Assembly (NCBI RefSeq): GCF_000372725.1
Contig: NW_005202428.1
Location: 1,835,404-1,899,403, forward strand
Reading direction: 5' to 3'
Source of the DNA: Emiliania huxleyi CCMP1516
Taxonomy: Eukaryota > Haptophyta > Isochrysidales > Noelaerhabdaceae
DNA length: 64,000 bases
Position 1 is the stretch's first letter. Each line of letters begins with the position of its first letter. A program made the translations under genes and the position numbers. The notes beneath the pieces are model-generated. The model did not search any database. It saw only the letters and a program-made list of their open reading frames with translations, and was not told where the DNA came from. This document shows, one piece after another, positions 31,293 to 50,831 of the stretch.

Positions 31293-33691
31293 CATCGCCT
31301 GCTCGTGCTGCCGGGCGTGAAGGTTTGCCGAATCGCGTCGAACCGCGTGATATTCCAGACGTCGGTCTGCGCGACCACGAGCCCCGTCACTGGTGAGACG
31401 TCGTACGAGATCTTGCCCGACCACGGAGAGATCTTTGGCCTCCACGGTAGCTTGAGCTCGCCCGACGCCACGTAAGTTGCCTCGATGGTCGCCCTCCCAC
31501 TGCCCGCGGCCACCACACGCACGTGCACGTTGTCGAGTTGCGACCGCGTGGGCTCAAAGAGGAAGCCCAGCGCCTGGCGGTATCTCGAAAGGCCGTCGAC
31601 CGCGTTGTTTGGGTCGACAAAGCGGCAATCGTCCGCGAAGAGGCTCGACGTCAGGTTGCCCGTCAAAATGTACCTCCCCTCGGAGAGGTCGCGCGCCTAT
31701 TGGAAGATTCCGAGAAGGCTCCGGGGTTTCGTCGCCCTGCCCCGCGTCTCCTCTCCGTCGCGCGCCAGGGCGGCGGCGAGGTCGGCGGGTGCGAGCCCGA
31801 TGCTCTTGGGCGCGGGATCGGCGGGTGCGCCGCCCCAGAGGAAGCCCCACTCGAACGGGCTGCGCCACGGCGCTCCCTCGCTCGGGTCCTGCAGCAGCGG
31901 CCAGTCGAGCTCCTCCCAGTCGGCGGTGAACTGGAACCAGAGGGCGGGCGTGCGGGCGAACTGGCGCAGCGTAAAGCGAGGAGCCTGCGAGACGCGTGGT
32001 GGCGCGTGAGGCAAGGCGAGCAGAGGTGAGGCGGCACCGCGGCCGCCTCTCGGCCGCACTTCGGGCCGCACCTCGGCCGCACCTCGGCCGCATCATCTCG
32101 CCCCGCCTCTCGACTACGGCCTCACGGAAATGAAGGGGAAGAACTCCTCGGCGACCGGGTCGCCCTGCCACGGCTCACCCCGCACCGCCGCCCAATGCCT
32201 CGCCAAGAAGTGCACCTGCCGCAGCCAGCACGGTGGGACGCGGCCGAGAGAGCCGAGAGAGCGCGGCCGAGAGAGCTGGCCGAAATGCCTGCCGCAGCCC
32301 GACGACCACGTCGAGCGGCGGCGGCAGCAGCGCCCACCACGCGTAGACTGGGAGGGTGGGAGGGAGGCAGCGGTGGAGACGACGCGGCGATGGGGGCGTA
32401 AGCAGTGGAGAGAGGCGGCGGGGGCGGAGGAGGGAGGCAGAGGTAGCAGTGGGACCTAGCCCCTCCGAGGGGCTAGGTCCCACTGCTGTCGGGAGATCTG
32501 ACCTGGCGGCTCGAGCAGCGCCTCGTCCTTCGTCCAGAGCGGCCCGCTCTCCCCGTGCAGCTCGTTCACGCGGCGGTAGAGGTTGACCTGTGTCGCGGAC
32601 GCGCCGTCAAAGCGCTGTCAAAGCACCGAGCGGCTTAAGCGCTGTCAAAGCAGGATCCAGCACATGGTGTATATGGCGCGGCAAATGCCACAGCAGGAGA
32701 TACAGCGCGGCACCTGCCCCAGCAGGATCCAGAGCGCACCGGCGTCGACCAGCAAGTCGGCGCCCGGCAGGCCGGCGAGCAGCCCTACGCCGCCGATCAG
32801 GAAGCTCCATACCTAGTGACATGGAGGCGCCTGGCTGTGATTGCCATGCGACGTCCGAGCGGCATGAGCCGCCTCCCACCGCCGCCGGCGAATACTCGCA
32901 GAGTGTGCAGACGCATCTAGGCGGCCCAACGAACGGGAAGAGCGTGCCGTAGCCACCGCAGCCAGTGGCGCGGCCGGAGCGGCGGAGCTCGTCGTGGAAG
33001 AGCTCCTGTGCACGACGCAGGAGGAGGTCTCTGGTGAGCGAGGCGAGCGGCAGAGGACGCGCGTGTCTCGCAAGTGCCACTCGCCTCCTCGACGGAAAAC
33101 TTGTAGTACCCATACCAGCCCAGCGCTGTCGGCACGGACGCTGCGATGACGAGCCACACTGGCCGGGACAGCCCGGGCGTGCACGGTGGAGAGGTCAGCC
33201 GCTCCCACAGCGCTCGCCGCACTTCGGCGCTCTGCAGCGCATCGGAGGCGCACGGAAGAAGTGGTTGTGGACCGTCCTCCTCGCGAAGGCGGACATACTC
33301 GGCCACGGCCGGGATGAAGTTTGTCCGTGCGAAGAGGCCGTTGGCACCGCGGCAGAGTCGGTCGATGTAGTCAGAGCCCTTCGGAGGCGGGTAGCTGCCT
33401 ATACGGGTAGCTGCAGCTATCGTCGCCTCGCCTTCCGACGCCTAGGGCACGCTTGCCCGCAGTGCCGCCGCCGGAGCCTCCACGCGCACACGAGGTGGTT
33501 GAGTCGGCAGTGAGCGGCTGTCGACGAGTGGTAGGCGGAGCAGCTGTCGTCCGCCGGCAGTTGACCGGCAAGATGAAGTCCACCGCGCTCGCAATCGGGA
33601 TGTCCGGAACCGCCTCGCCGAGGCGCACAATAGTCCTCAGTCTGGCGAAGGCCAATTCTGTCATCCTGGAAAGCCCAGAGCGGGACGTCAA
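31293..33691 (-). CDS. Membrane protein with C-terminal DUF2358/SnoaL-like domain
   Basis: Multi-exon. Segments in order: a possible start MTELAFARLRTIVRLG (about 33660), DYIDRLCRGANGLFARTNFIPAVAEYVRL (about 33370-33290), a hydrophobic span PVWLVIAASVPTALGWYGYY (about 33160), ELFHDELRRSGRATGCGGYGTLFPFVG (about 33010-32930), a second hydrophobic region near 32810-32650, VNELHGESGPLWTKDEALL (about 32570), FQFTADWEELDWPL (about 31930), and a final exon with LFADDCRFVDPNNAVDGLSRY ... LKLPWRPKISPWSGKISYDV ... QTDVWNI. The last exon matches DUF2358 proteins of plastids and cyanobacteria. Function unknown. Introns contain CCGAGAG and CTCGGCCGC tandem repeats. Exon limits and the start are approximate. 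Confidence 0.62.
32040..32100. repeat. CCTCGGCCGCA intron minisatellite
   Basis: Tandem TCGGCCGCAC units in an intron of the DUF2358-like gene. They share the unit seen in PTOX and helicase introns. Confidence 0.8.
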
Positions 33692-34212
33692 GAGGCCATT
33701 CGGCCGAAAAGCAGCACTGTTTTGGGCGGTACTTCGTGCGGTACCGGCGAGCGGTACCTTGTCTTGTTTAGGGGGTCAAGACGAGAGTGCGTGGAAGCTT
33801 CAGGCAGGCTCGGTATGAACGGAGTTCAGCCCGCAAGACCGAGGCCCCTCGGTGTTCACAGCGGAGTGGCTGGGGCTATCCAGACAGCCTTCACGGCCTT
33901 CACATTGTTATTGAGAAGAAATACGAACCACACTGTACCGTCCTGGGCTGTGCGCTGGTCTGTGAGTTGGTGAGCCCTGGAAGCCCTGGGGATGGGGGGA
34001 GAATCACAATTCTGCCCGAAATCGCAGAGGGACAGTTAGACATGCAAGGGGCCCAGGAAAATTTTCACACAAAAAGCTCGTATTTTTTATTTCGCAGCCC
34101 CAAGATCGCCGGCAAGGTGAGGAGGAACAGTCAGGCTCGGACTGGACACCAGCGTAGTGAGAAAAGTGCTGGTCGAGACCGTGATACGGATCGATTTCGC
34201 CGGGTCAAAGGT

Positions 34213-34382
34213 GGAGATTGGAGATGGAGAACACAGATCGTAGATCCTCGCGCCGGGCATCCACCGCTGGAGCGGAGATTGGAGATCGAGATTGGAGATT
34301 GGAGATCGCAGCTGGCGGCGGCAGGAGATTGGAGATTGGAGGAGGAGATCGGAGATGTGTCGACGCTGGAAGATTGGAGATG
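34213..34382. repeat. GGAGATTGGAGATC minisatellite
   Basis: Irregular tandem array of GGAGATTGGAGAT(C/G) units, interrupted near 34235-34270 and 34310-34322. No coding signal overlaps. Confidence 0.9.
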
Positions 34383-35157
34383 ACGCCGCTGTCGTGACCT
34401 TTTTTTTTTGATAAAAAGGTTACTGGTTCGCGGACGGCCCGGGGAGCCTGCGGCGCCATTCTAATCTACTCCACCGCCGCCGCCAGTGCCGCCTCCGGCT
34501 CCGCCGCTGCCGCCGCAGCTGCCGCCGCTGCCTCCGGGCCCGCCACCATCCCCGCTCGCGCCTCCCTCGGCCCTCGCCGCCGCCGCCCAAAATTTGCTCA
34601 TACCCGAGCATTGAGGCGGGACGACAATACTGTGGCGACGGCGGTGCCGCGGCCCTTGCTGCCGGCTTCGCGCCCGACCTCGCCACGTGCCAGCAGCGGT
34701 GTGAGAGTAGCAGCGGGTGCAGCTAAAGAAAGAAAGAAAGAAAACAGACAACCCAAACGAGGGATGCAGCTTTGTCACCTACTTCACGCGCCAGCGAAAT
34801 TTCTTCGAGCATGTGAGCCGTTGAAGATGAGCGCGCGCGTCACAGCGCAGGCCAGGTCTACACTGGCCGCGGCACCAGCTCCCGCGGTCTGCACGCTAGG
34901 AGTGGTCCGCCCTCGCAATGAATGCGGAATACTATTACGAAAAGTACAACTAGTGCGACACACTAGTCAGTCTCGTAATCGCGCCAAGAGCGCGGATACA
35001 CACACAAACAACAGGCGCGGCTATGAATAGCTGCGCATATACAGATAACGACTGTTCACAGTTGGGAGAGAGAGAGTCGTCTCTAACCCCGCTCCCCCCT
35101 AGTTGCATCGGCAACTATCTCGGACGACTCGCGCGTCTTCGGCGAAGGGGTGATGAC
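34383..35157. other. Intergenic, no gene recognised
   Basis: 34470-34590 is a (GCC)-rich tract whose minus strand would encode poly-Gly. 34725-34768 is a truncated copy of dispersed repeat R1 ((GAAA)n AACAGAC...CCAAACGAGGGATG). 34935-34985 contains TAGTGCGACACACTAGT, a small palindrome. Confidence 0.6.
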
Positions 35158-36650
35158 TCACGCCTTGCCGACGGTCGCGACGAGCTTGCTCCACAGCCGG
35201 GCAGCCTGCCCCTGGAGCGTCACAGCAAAGCCGGGGCCGTTGCTGGCGTTGAGCATGTAGTCGCGACAGGTGAAGAACATAGCTCGCGTCGCCTGCGTCT
35301 TGGTGAAGACGTCGGCGATCATATAAGCAGTGCCGACGAGGTACGGCGCGACGTGGCGGAGCATGAAGAGGCGCTTGACAAACATGGTGGCACGTTCGTA
35401 GTAGCGCGTGCGAGCAGTAGAGCCGGGCTTGACGATGATGTCAAAGACGGCTTTGCAGTCACCGAGCTGGGGCGTGGGTCCTGCGACAGCTCGGCCAGCG
35501 TCCTCGAGCATGAGCCGGCAGGAGACGACTTTCTTGGCGGCGACGGAGGCGGTGGCGGTCTCCTCTTCGGCGACGCTGAGAGCCTCGATCTTGGACTTGT
35601 TGGCGCTCCAGTCGATGGCGCCGTTGTTGAACATCACGACGCATCCGCCGTAGTGTGGCGCCTTGCCGAAGGAGGCGTCATGGTAGGCGTGGAGGCCACG
35701 AGACTCGATGAAGCCTGGCGGGAAAGTGTCGAGTCCGTAGGGGATCTTGAGCTTTCCGCCGTAGGTGATGCCGAGGTGCTTTGTGGCGTTGAGATAGTTG
35801 ATGACGGTCATGATGGCGTCACGATGGACGGCGCCGCAAGCCTGAGAGAAAGAGCCGAGCTTCGAGAAGAAGTACTTGATGTCGGGGCGCGTCATCTCGG
35901 CAGGCCACCCGATGGTTCCTAGCGGCTTCAGGAACTCGGTGACGGGGATGCGGTCGCACTCGGCAGCAGGCTCGAGCTTATCGAAGAGGGCGCGCTGGAC
36001 GTCGGTCGAGCCGGCTGGGGTGGACTGAGCACGAGCGCCAATCTCGTTGCCGTAGAGGGCGGCAATCCGCTCGATGTACCGGGTCTGCCGAATAGTGAGC
36101 GTGCGGTTGGCTCGGTCGCGGAGTACCTCGATTCCGGTGAAGACGGAGATGGGGACGATATCGAGCGTCGCAATCTTGATGTACGTTCCATATTCCTCTT
36201 TGAACCGGACGTACTGGTCGGTGGCGGAAGCGGCAAAGCCGTTTGCGACGTCGTCTGCAAAAACAACGATGATTAGGCGAAAGGCTGGGTGGCTGTAGAA
36301 GTTTGGCTCGGTGAGCGAGGCGACGCAGCCAAGCTTGACGAGGGCGTCCTGGTTGAGTTTGAACCAAAGGTAGGAGCCCTGTTTGATGCCCTCGAGCGCT
36401 TTGAGAAGCATGAGCACAAAGCCCTTCTTGACGAACCCGGGTGGCATCTGGGTGTAGATCTCGGCATCGACGTCAGCCTGAGTAAACGCCTTGACGCCGT
36501 CGGCCGTGTCAGTCTCGAGGTCTTCGTCAGCGACTATGGCACACCATAGGCGGAAGGCTGTTGCGCTCAGAGTGCGCGCAAAACACTCGTGGTACTCCTT
36601 GCCTTCACGTTGTCCAAAGCCTTTCCCAACGAGACGAGCCTTGACCTTCG
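35158..36650 (-). pseudogene. 5'-truncated Ty1/copia polymerase (RT and RNase H)
   Basis: Open frame of about 500 residues with RT start KARLVGKGFGQREGKEYHECF, DGVKAFTQADVDAEIYTQMPPGF, catalytic FADD in VVFADDVANGF, the connector LGTIGWPAEMTRPDIKYF, and RNase H YHDASFGKAPHYGG, IEALSVAEEETATAS and DCKAVFDII, ending with DVFTKTQ. Gag, protease and integrase are absent. Upstream of KARLV the open frame is only the antisense of the neighbouring secreted-protein gene, so the copy is cut near 36650. I see no flanking LTRs. The intact frame suggests a young insertion or selection; truncation makes autonomous activity unlikely. Confidence 0.85.
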
Positions 36651-36691
36651 CTCTTGTCTCGTGGCGTCTCTGCGGCTCCGCGGCCGAGCAG

Positions 36692-39229
36692 ATGGTGAGG
36701 TTGCTCTGCGTGGCGTCTCTGCTCGGGTACGCCAGCGCTGGGTGGACGGGAGCCCTCGGCTTGACGTTCGAGTCGAACAAGCCCGTCGAGGCCAAGTCGC
36801 TCTTCTGCCCGAGCGGCTTCATCACTGGCATCCGCGTCAAGTACGGCCGCACGAGGGACGAAGATAGGGACTTGTACGACTTCAAGCTCAAGTGCGGCCA
36901 GCGCTGGACGAGCTGGTCGGGGCTGTGGTTCAAGAACGAGTTGGAGGACAAGACGTACGAGTGCCCGGCAAAGATGTACGTCACGGGGATCGAGGTGTGC
37001 TAGCTGTGAGATGCCCTGCGGCCGCCGCCGCTCAAGGCTTCGCCCCGGCTCGGCCGTCGTCGCTGCCCGCCGCCGTCGCGTGCCGCCGCTGCTAGTCGCT
37101 CGGTTGGTCGGGACACCGACACACCACACCAAAAGCCGCTAGCATTGAGTCTTTGAGTCCGCCGGCTTGGCTGCTGCACAGGTCAAGCGGGGGCGGCGTG
37201 AGTGGGGCGACAAGGACACGTACGACTTCAAGCTGCAGTGCTCGGGCGTGTGGCAGGACTTCATGGGCATGAAGTTCGGGGGGCAGCAGGAGCAGGCGGG
37301 CACCGAGTGCCCCAGCGGCGAGGGCACCTCGGGGCTCAAGGTGATGCTTCTAGAGAGGAGAGAGGCGGCGAGTGGGCGGCCGAAACGCCCCTCCAGGCGG
37401 AGAGACCCAGCAGTGGGCAACCCGACACCACCACCTTCCGGCGACGCACCCGCCTCGCCGCCGCCTTCACCGCCCACGCCACCGCCGCCCTCGCCGCCGC
37501 CCTCGCCGCCGCCCTCGCCGCCGCCACCCTCGCCGCCGCCGCCGCCGCCGCCGCCCTCGCCGCGGCCGCCCTCTCCTCCGCCCCCACTGCCTGCCTCTGC
37601 CCCTCACCTCACGCCAGCGCTCCAATGCCGGGCGGCCGCACCGATGGCCGTCCGGTCAAAAGCGAACTGTACTCTCTGGCACACCACTGCCCGCGGGTTA
37701 GCTGGCGACCTCCGCCCCTGCACTGCGGAGCTCCCTTACCGACCCGCCGACACTGGCTCCCCCCCCCCCCCCCCAAGGACACCCCTCCACGGCGCTATTC
37801 GCCTCCCTCACTCACACACACCTCCCGCGCACTGCTCCACCCCTCAACACGCCCTGCACGCCCACTGTGTCCGTGTGCGGTCCTCGCCCATAGGTGTTTC
37901 GCGGCTTTGTCGACTGGGGCGACAAGGACCTGTACGAGGTGACTTCCGAGACCCCCCCCCCCACACACACACCGCACACGCACACACACTTGCCTAGCCA
38001 GTACCCGGCGCTCGCTCGCTGCCTCTGCTGCCGCCGACGCGCCCCTCGCGTGCCTTGCCCGCCTCACCTCAACCCCCCCCCCCCCCGCCCCCGCCAGTTC
38101 GAGCTCAACTGCAAGTCGATCGCGGCCAACTTGGCGTCGATCCGCGGCCTGCCCGATCTCAAGATGCTGGGGCTGCAGCGAAACGTGCGCTCCCACCTGC
38201 AGCTCCGCTCCGCCACCGCCACATGCCAGCCTGCCTGCGGCAGCGGCCAGCGACCATACCGGGGACCAGCGGGGGCCGCAGCGCCGGAAAGGTCGCGCGG
38301 CTCAGCCGGCATCCATCGCGCCACGTTAGCGGCGGGGGGAGGCCGCTGCGAGGGCGGGGCGTTCGGGGGCGGGGGGAGGGGCGTTTGCGCACACGCAGTC
38401 CTTGACACTCACGCTGGCGCGCGGCGGTGTGCATGAGTGCCGCCCCGACGCCGCTTCCCAGGTGCTGGTGTGGGACGGGGAGCAGCTCGGCGCGTGGCTA
38501 GAGGCGCTCGGGTTGGGCGACCTCGCCCCCTCCTTCCTCCACCACAACGTCAACGGCGGCACCGTCTTCTTGCTGACCGAGGAACACTTGCGCGACCTCG
38601 GCTTCAGCGTCGTCGGCGACCGGCTCTACTTTATCGAGCTGCTCACCCAGCTGTGCGGGATAGCCGAGACGCCCCGCCACGGGCCGAGACGAGCCGGAGA
38701 CGAGATGAGCGAGCCCGCCTCTCCGCGTGACGGCGGTGCACATGGCACAGGTACGACGACATCGTCGCGTGGTCGAGCAAGATCGGCGTGCAGCTCGCGA
38801 CGCACCCGGTGCCGCCGCTTCGGCAGATCGGCCTCACGCTGCAGCCGACGACGTGGAGCGTCAAGGACGTGTGCAAGGTGCTCAAGGCTGTGGGGCTCGA
38901 GGCGAGCGCCGCCCGCCCGCACGTCCGCCACCCCACCGCCCAAGCCATCCCACCGCCCAAGCCATCCCACCGCCCAAGCCACCCCGAGCCCTCGACATCC
39001 GCGCCACGCCGCCGCGGCGCAGGAGTACGTTGAGCTGTTCGTCGAGCACCGGATCCAGGGCGACGTGCTGTTCAACCTGACCGAGGAGAACCTCAAGGAG
39101 ATGGGCATCGAGAAGATTGGCGACCGCCTCCTCATCACCGACATCGTCCAGACGCTCTACGAGCAGGTGACGGGGTGGCAGCAGCAGCAAGTCAACCCGC
39201 AGTCCCTGCTGCAGCTGGGCGCGGCCTGA
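36692..39229 (+). CDS. Secreted-type DFKL-repeat protein with two SAM domains
   Basis: Starts with a clear signal peptide (MVRLLCVASLLGYASAG). Three repeats follow, with the core GDKDTYDFKLQC: at about 36860-36900 (RDLYDFKLKC), 37185-37340 and 37895-38190 (GDKDLYEFELNC). Each is preceded by a CPxG...TGI segment, reminiscent of VMO-I or dermatopontin-like domains, but I cannot assign a family. Introns fall at the same place in repeats 2 and 3 (GIE|VKRG, GLK|VFRG), evidence for exon duplication. Downstream exons give a SAM domain (VWDGEQLGAWLEALGLGDLA ... LRDLGFSVVGDRLYFIELL, about 38461-38660) and a second one split by a GC-AG intron (WSVKDVCKVLKAVGLE | EYVELFVEHRIQGDVLFN ... MGIEKIGDRLLI). 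Whether repeats and SAM domains form one gene is inferred from continuous splicing. Donors are mostly GTG. Confidence 0.65.
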
Positions 39230-39672
39230 CACGGTACGGCACGGCCGCTGGGGAAGCGGCGCCCGCGCTCTCCGCGCCGTGAGAGCGGCGGATGGCTGCC
39301 CTAGAGGCCGGTGACGAGGCGCCCGCGTTGCGCACATATTTGAGCCGAAAGGGGGGGGGGGGGGCGCCGGTCCGCGGAGTACCGCCCAGCATGATGCGCG
39401 CCTAGTCGTTTACAAACGTACATATAGCTTGCGAGGGGGCTCTTTGCGGGCGCCTAGATCTAACTTCCCATCCTAAAAGCTCCGCCCGGTCCACACCCCA
39501 CCTCGCCACCACCGGCCGCTATTGGTTGGCCGCGAACACGGCGGTCTTCCCCCCCCCCCCTCTGATTTCCCAAAACTCAAACACGGTCAGCCATTGCGCG
39601 GCGCGCACATTGCGGAGGGCGGAGAGCTCTGCCGCAGATAGTCGTAATCGTATACGAGGTCGATGGAGGTGG

Positions 39673-40592
39673 CTACTTGTGGAGCACAGGCGCCTCGCGC
39701 ATGTGTGCCACACCAAAGTTGGAATCAAGTTGCGAGCAAACGCCACACGAGGCCGGGCATTTGCTCAGCATGAAGGAATGATGCACCTCCGCGTCGGGGG
39801 CGCAGTGGCCCGCCTCCGCCCATGCCGCGCAGCTCTCGTGCTGGTCCATGCAGATCAGGGTGCACGCGCCACATGAGTACGGGCAGCTCTTGATGACCGC
39901 TGCAGGGTTGTGCTCGCATTCGCCACTGTCATGCCACACATGGCACTGCGTACTATTGCTGTCCTCGCACTTGAGGTTATGGTTGAGCCCGTCGCCACAG
40001 ACGCCACAGGACGCAGGACAGCGCTGCGGCGCGCGAGGCGGGACGCGGTTGGTGGATGCAATAGGCGTCTAGAGATGAAGCTAGAGCTAGTGAGGCATGC
40101 GCAGGCTGCAGAACTGTGGGCAGCGAGGAGAGGCACCTCGAACATGAACTGCGAGTTCCTGCCGCACTCTCCGGTGCGAACCCAGTGGCCGCATTGCCAG
40201 TCCTTGTCGCGGCACGCGTGCATGCACGTGCCACACGACCTTGGGCAGTACAGCGTCATGAAGACTGGATTCTCGCGGCACTTGCCTGCGTCAGCCCATC
40301 CGGCACACTGATACTTGGTGTCCCGGCACTCGGGCGTACAGATCCCGCAGTGGATCGGGCACTCTCGCATCATCGAAAGGACATTCTTCTCGCATTCGTT
40401 CTGTCGAGCCCAGCCAGCACAGTGCTCGTTGGTCTCCGTGCACTCAAACTCACACACCCGGCATGTCAGAGGGCAATGGATGGCCATGAATTCGGCGTTG
40501 GAGGAGCACTCGCCCGCGTCACCCCAGTTCGAGCAGTCAGGGTGCCTGTCGGTACAGATGCCGCCCAACTCCAAAACTGTAAAGGCAAGCAT
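39673..40592 (-). CDS. Six-ShKT-domain secreted protein
   Basis: Two exons, 40592-about 40144 and about 40047-39673, joined by a GT-AG intron to read FMFE|RCPASCGVC. A short hydrophobic start (MLAFTVLELGG) suggests secretion. Six ShKT modules of 35-40 residues each have the six-cysteine pattern ending CPxxCGxC, e.g. CTDRHPDCSNWGDAGEC and CRDTKYQCAGWADAGKC. ShKT domains are common extracellular modules in algal hydroxylases, proteases and adhesion proteins, and occur in animal channel-blocking peptides; a tandem array without other domains fits a structural or binding role and gives no reason to call it a toxin. Confidence 0.82.
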
Positions 40593-41054
40593 GGCGATGG
40601 CACAACGAGGTTCTCGAGGTTCTCGAGGTGGATATCCTTTGGCCGTGTTGGGTAGGTACAACGAGGAGGGGACGGCCGTCGCTGATTTTGATGAGGGTTC
40701 GTCCGTCTCGATGAGCCTGCGGCGCGGCGCCGATGGCACCAGGAGTAAGGCGGTCGCAGAGATGTGGACGGCCGACGCTGATTTTCAGTGTACGTACTGT
40801 AGCTCTTACGAACATACCCGTATTTTGTGTGAATAACTTCAGCGGAGCTGCGGGCGGTGCACGGACGGAGCTAAAAGTGCCTCGCCGCCCTCCACGGAGT
40901 AAGGATGAGGAATTCTTCCTAGGGCGGCTGCCGTGGTCCTGTGTTTGTGCCAGTGCGTGCCAGTCCCTTCACGTGAATGGCGAGTTGCTGTCTTTCCCCC
41001 TTCTCGACTGTCTGTGCTTGTGCGTCTTGGGTCCGGAGTTGTGCGTTTATGTGA

Positions 41055-41927
41055 ATGGCGAGAGTCCTGTTGTCGATCCTCCTGTTGTCGATCCTCTTGC
41101 TCGACATCTGCCAGGCCCTCAGCGTCGGACCCACCGCGACCGTGCGGGTGCGACTCTGAGTCCCCTCAGCGTCAGATCCGCCGCTGCGGCAGTGCGGGTG
41201 CGAGCGCCAAGCCCACGGCTGAGCATCCTTGAACGCCCCGACACGCCGCTCTTTTGTCTCAACGTATGCCTCCGCATCAAGCCGTCCTGCCGCGAAGAGT
41301 TCCTTGAGTGCATCCGGCAGAATCAGAAGGGCACGCTGTCAAGCGAGCCGCTGGCCGTCACGTACGCCTACGGTGAGGACGAAACGACGCCAGACACCTG
41401 GCACTTTTTCGAGCAGTACGTCGGCCGCGAAGGCTTCGAGGCACACACCCAGACGCCGCACTTTGCGGCGTGGGAGGCGTTTGCCGCATCCGATCCGTTC
41501 AGCGCACCGCCGGAGGTCAAGTTCTTCGTCGAGGACTCGGCGTCAACCGTGTGCAGCGGCGCCGCGGCCGTGCGCGCCGTCCTGGCCGCTGGTGACTGGA
41601 CCAAGCTCTTCTGCCTCGACGTCGAGATGGCCGTCAAGCCAGAGGCCCGCGAGGGCTTCCTCGAGGCACTCCGGGCCGATCAGAGCGGCGCGCTCTCCTC
41701 CGAGCCGCTGGCGGTCTCGTACCTCTTTGGACAACGAGAGGCCCAACGTCTTCCACATGTTTGAGGCATACTCTGGCGGCCGCGAGGGCTTTGCCCAGCA
41801 CGCAAAGACACCGCACTATGCTAAGTGGGCCGAGTTCAAGGGCACCGAGCCCTTTGCGGCGCCCGCCAAGGTGGGCTACTACGTGGTGGACCTCGACGGG
41901 CACCAAGAGCGGTTGCAAACGGGGTGA
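41055..41927 (+). pseudogene. Tandem ABM/EthD-like monooxygenase-domain gene with frame break
   Basis: Two homologous units of about 105 residues. Unit 1: FCLNVCLRIKPSCREEFLECIRQNQ ... GTLSSEPLAVTYAYGEDE ... WHFFEQYVGREGFEAHTQTPHF. Unit 2: FCLDVEMAVKPEAREGFLEALRADQ ... GALSSEPLAVSYLFG, then a shift of frame at 41727-41735, then NERPNVFHMFEAYSGGREGFAQHAKTPHYAKW. Compared with unit 1, about five bases (one GCGAG-equivalent) are missing at the break. This is the antibiotic-biosynthesis-monooxygenase fold, typically small oxygenases or stress proteins. The upstream ATG at 41055 opens a signal-like MARVLLSILLLSILLLDICQA, but the link to the domain needs a small intron between 12-base repeats near 41145 and 41195, so the start is uncertain. 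Confidence 0.65.
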
Positions 41928-42062
41928 GGAGTCACGAGTACTGTCCGCGTATCGTGCGAGGGAGTTTGGTCTTACATCTTTTTTCTAACCTAAAAAGAAA
42001 GAAATAATACGGGCATTTCGCGCCTAAAACGGTGCGCAACCAACAACGCCGTTGCAGCACCG

Positions 42063-50139
<8,077 letters not shown>

Positions 50140-50831
50140 TGCCGCGGCCGACGTCGCGGCGGGCATCGCTCGGCGAGGCGACCCCCGGCGCGAGCGAGAT
50201 GGAGTCGATCCCTTCGTCGTGCACGCCTCCCGACGAGCTAGCCGGCCTTCCACGGCCCCCGGCGGTGCGACAGCGTGGTGCGCGCGCGTGTCGAACGAGC
50301 GGGCGACGGCGGGGGTGCACGGGGTCGGAAGGGCGGGCGCGCGGGGGGGGAGGGGGGGGGGGATCGATGCGGGCGGCGCGGCGGCTGAAGAGTTCGCCGC
50401 GTCCGACATTGCCGCCGCTGGGGAGAGGTGGGGTAGTGTGGGGTGCTCATGCGCCTGGCTCGCCCATGCCCGGGGCAGGCAGCTGTCGCGTGGCGGGGTC
50501 GACCGAGGCGCGGTCTCAGAGTAAAGTCTGTGAACTCTGTCCGTTCTCGACTCTGACTGTCCACGCGTGTGACCTTCCTAGGGTGATCTTGGGCCCGGGG
50601 CTGTGCTTTTGTGTCTACTATCAGAGTGGACAGTTTTATCTGGAATCTGCGCCATTCCCCCCCACTCCACCTAAAGTACTCAAGCGCTAGGCAACACGCC
50701 AAGAGAGTGAAGATGCGGCCCTGATCGTAGATGCGGCCCGGGCGCGAGCCGCGACACACGCAATCCAGCTGGAGAGGACGGGCAACCGCCCTCACAGGCA
50801 GCAAGCACCACCCTCGCGCGCCCGTCTCGGC

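Noticed and set aside
39673-40592. Toxin gene, because of ShKT domains
   Set aside because: Six tandem ShKT modules in a larger secreted protein are typical of extracellular algal proteins; nothing specific to toxins is seen.
41720-41740. Programmed ribosomal frameshift in the ABM gene
   Set aside because: No slippery heptamer or downstream structure is apparent; a small deletion explains the break more simply.
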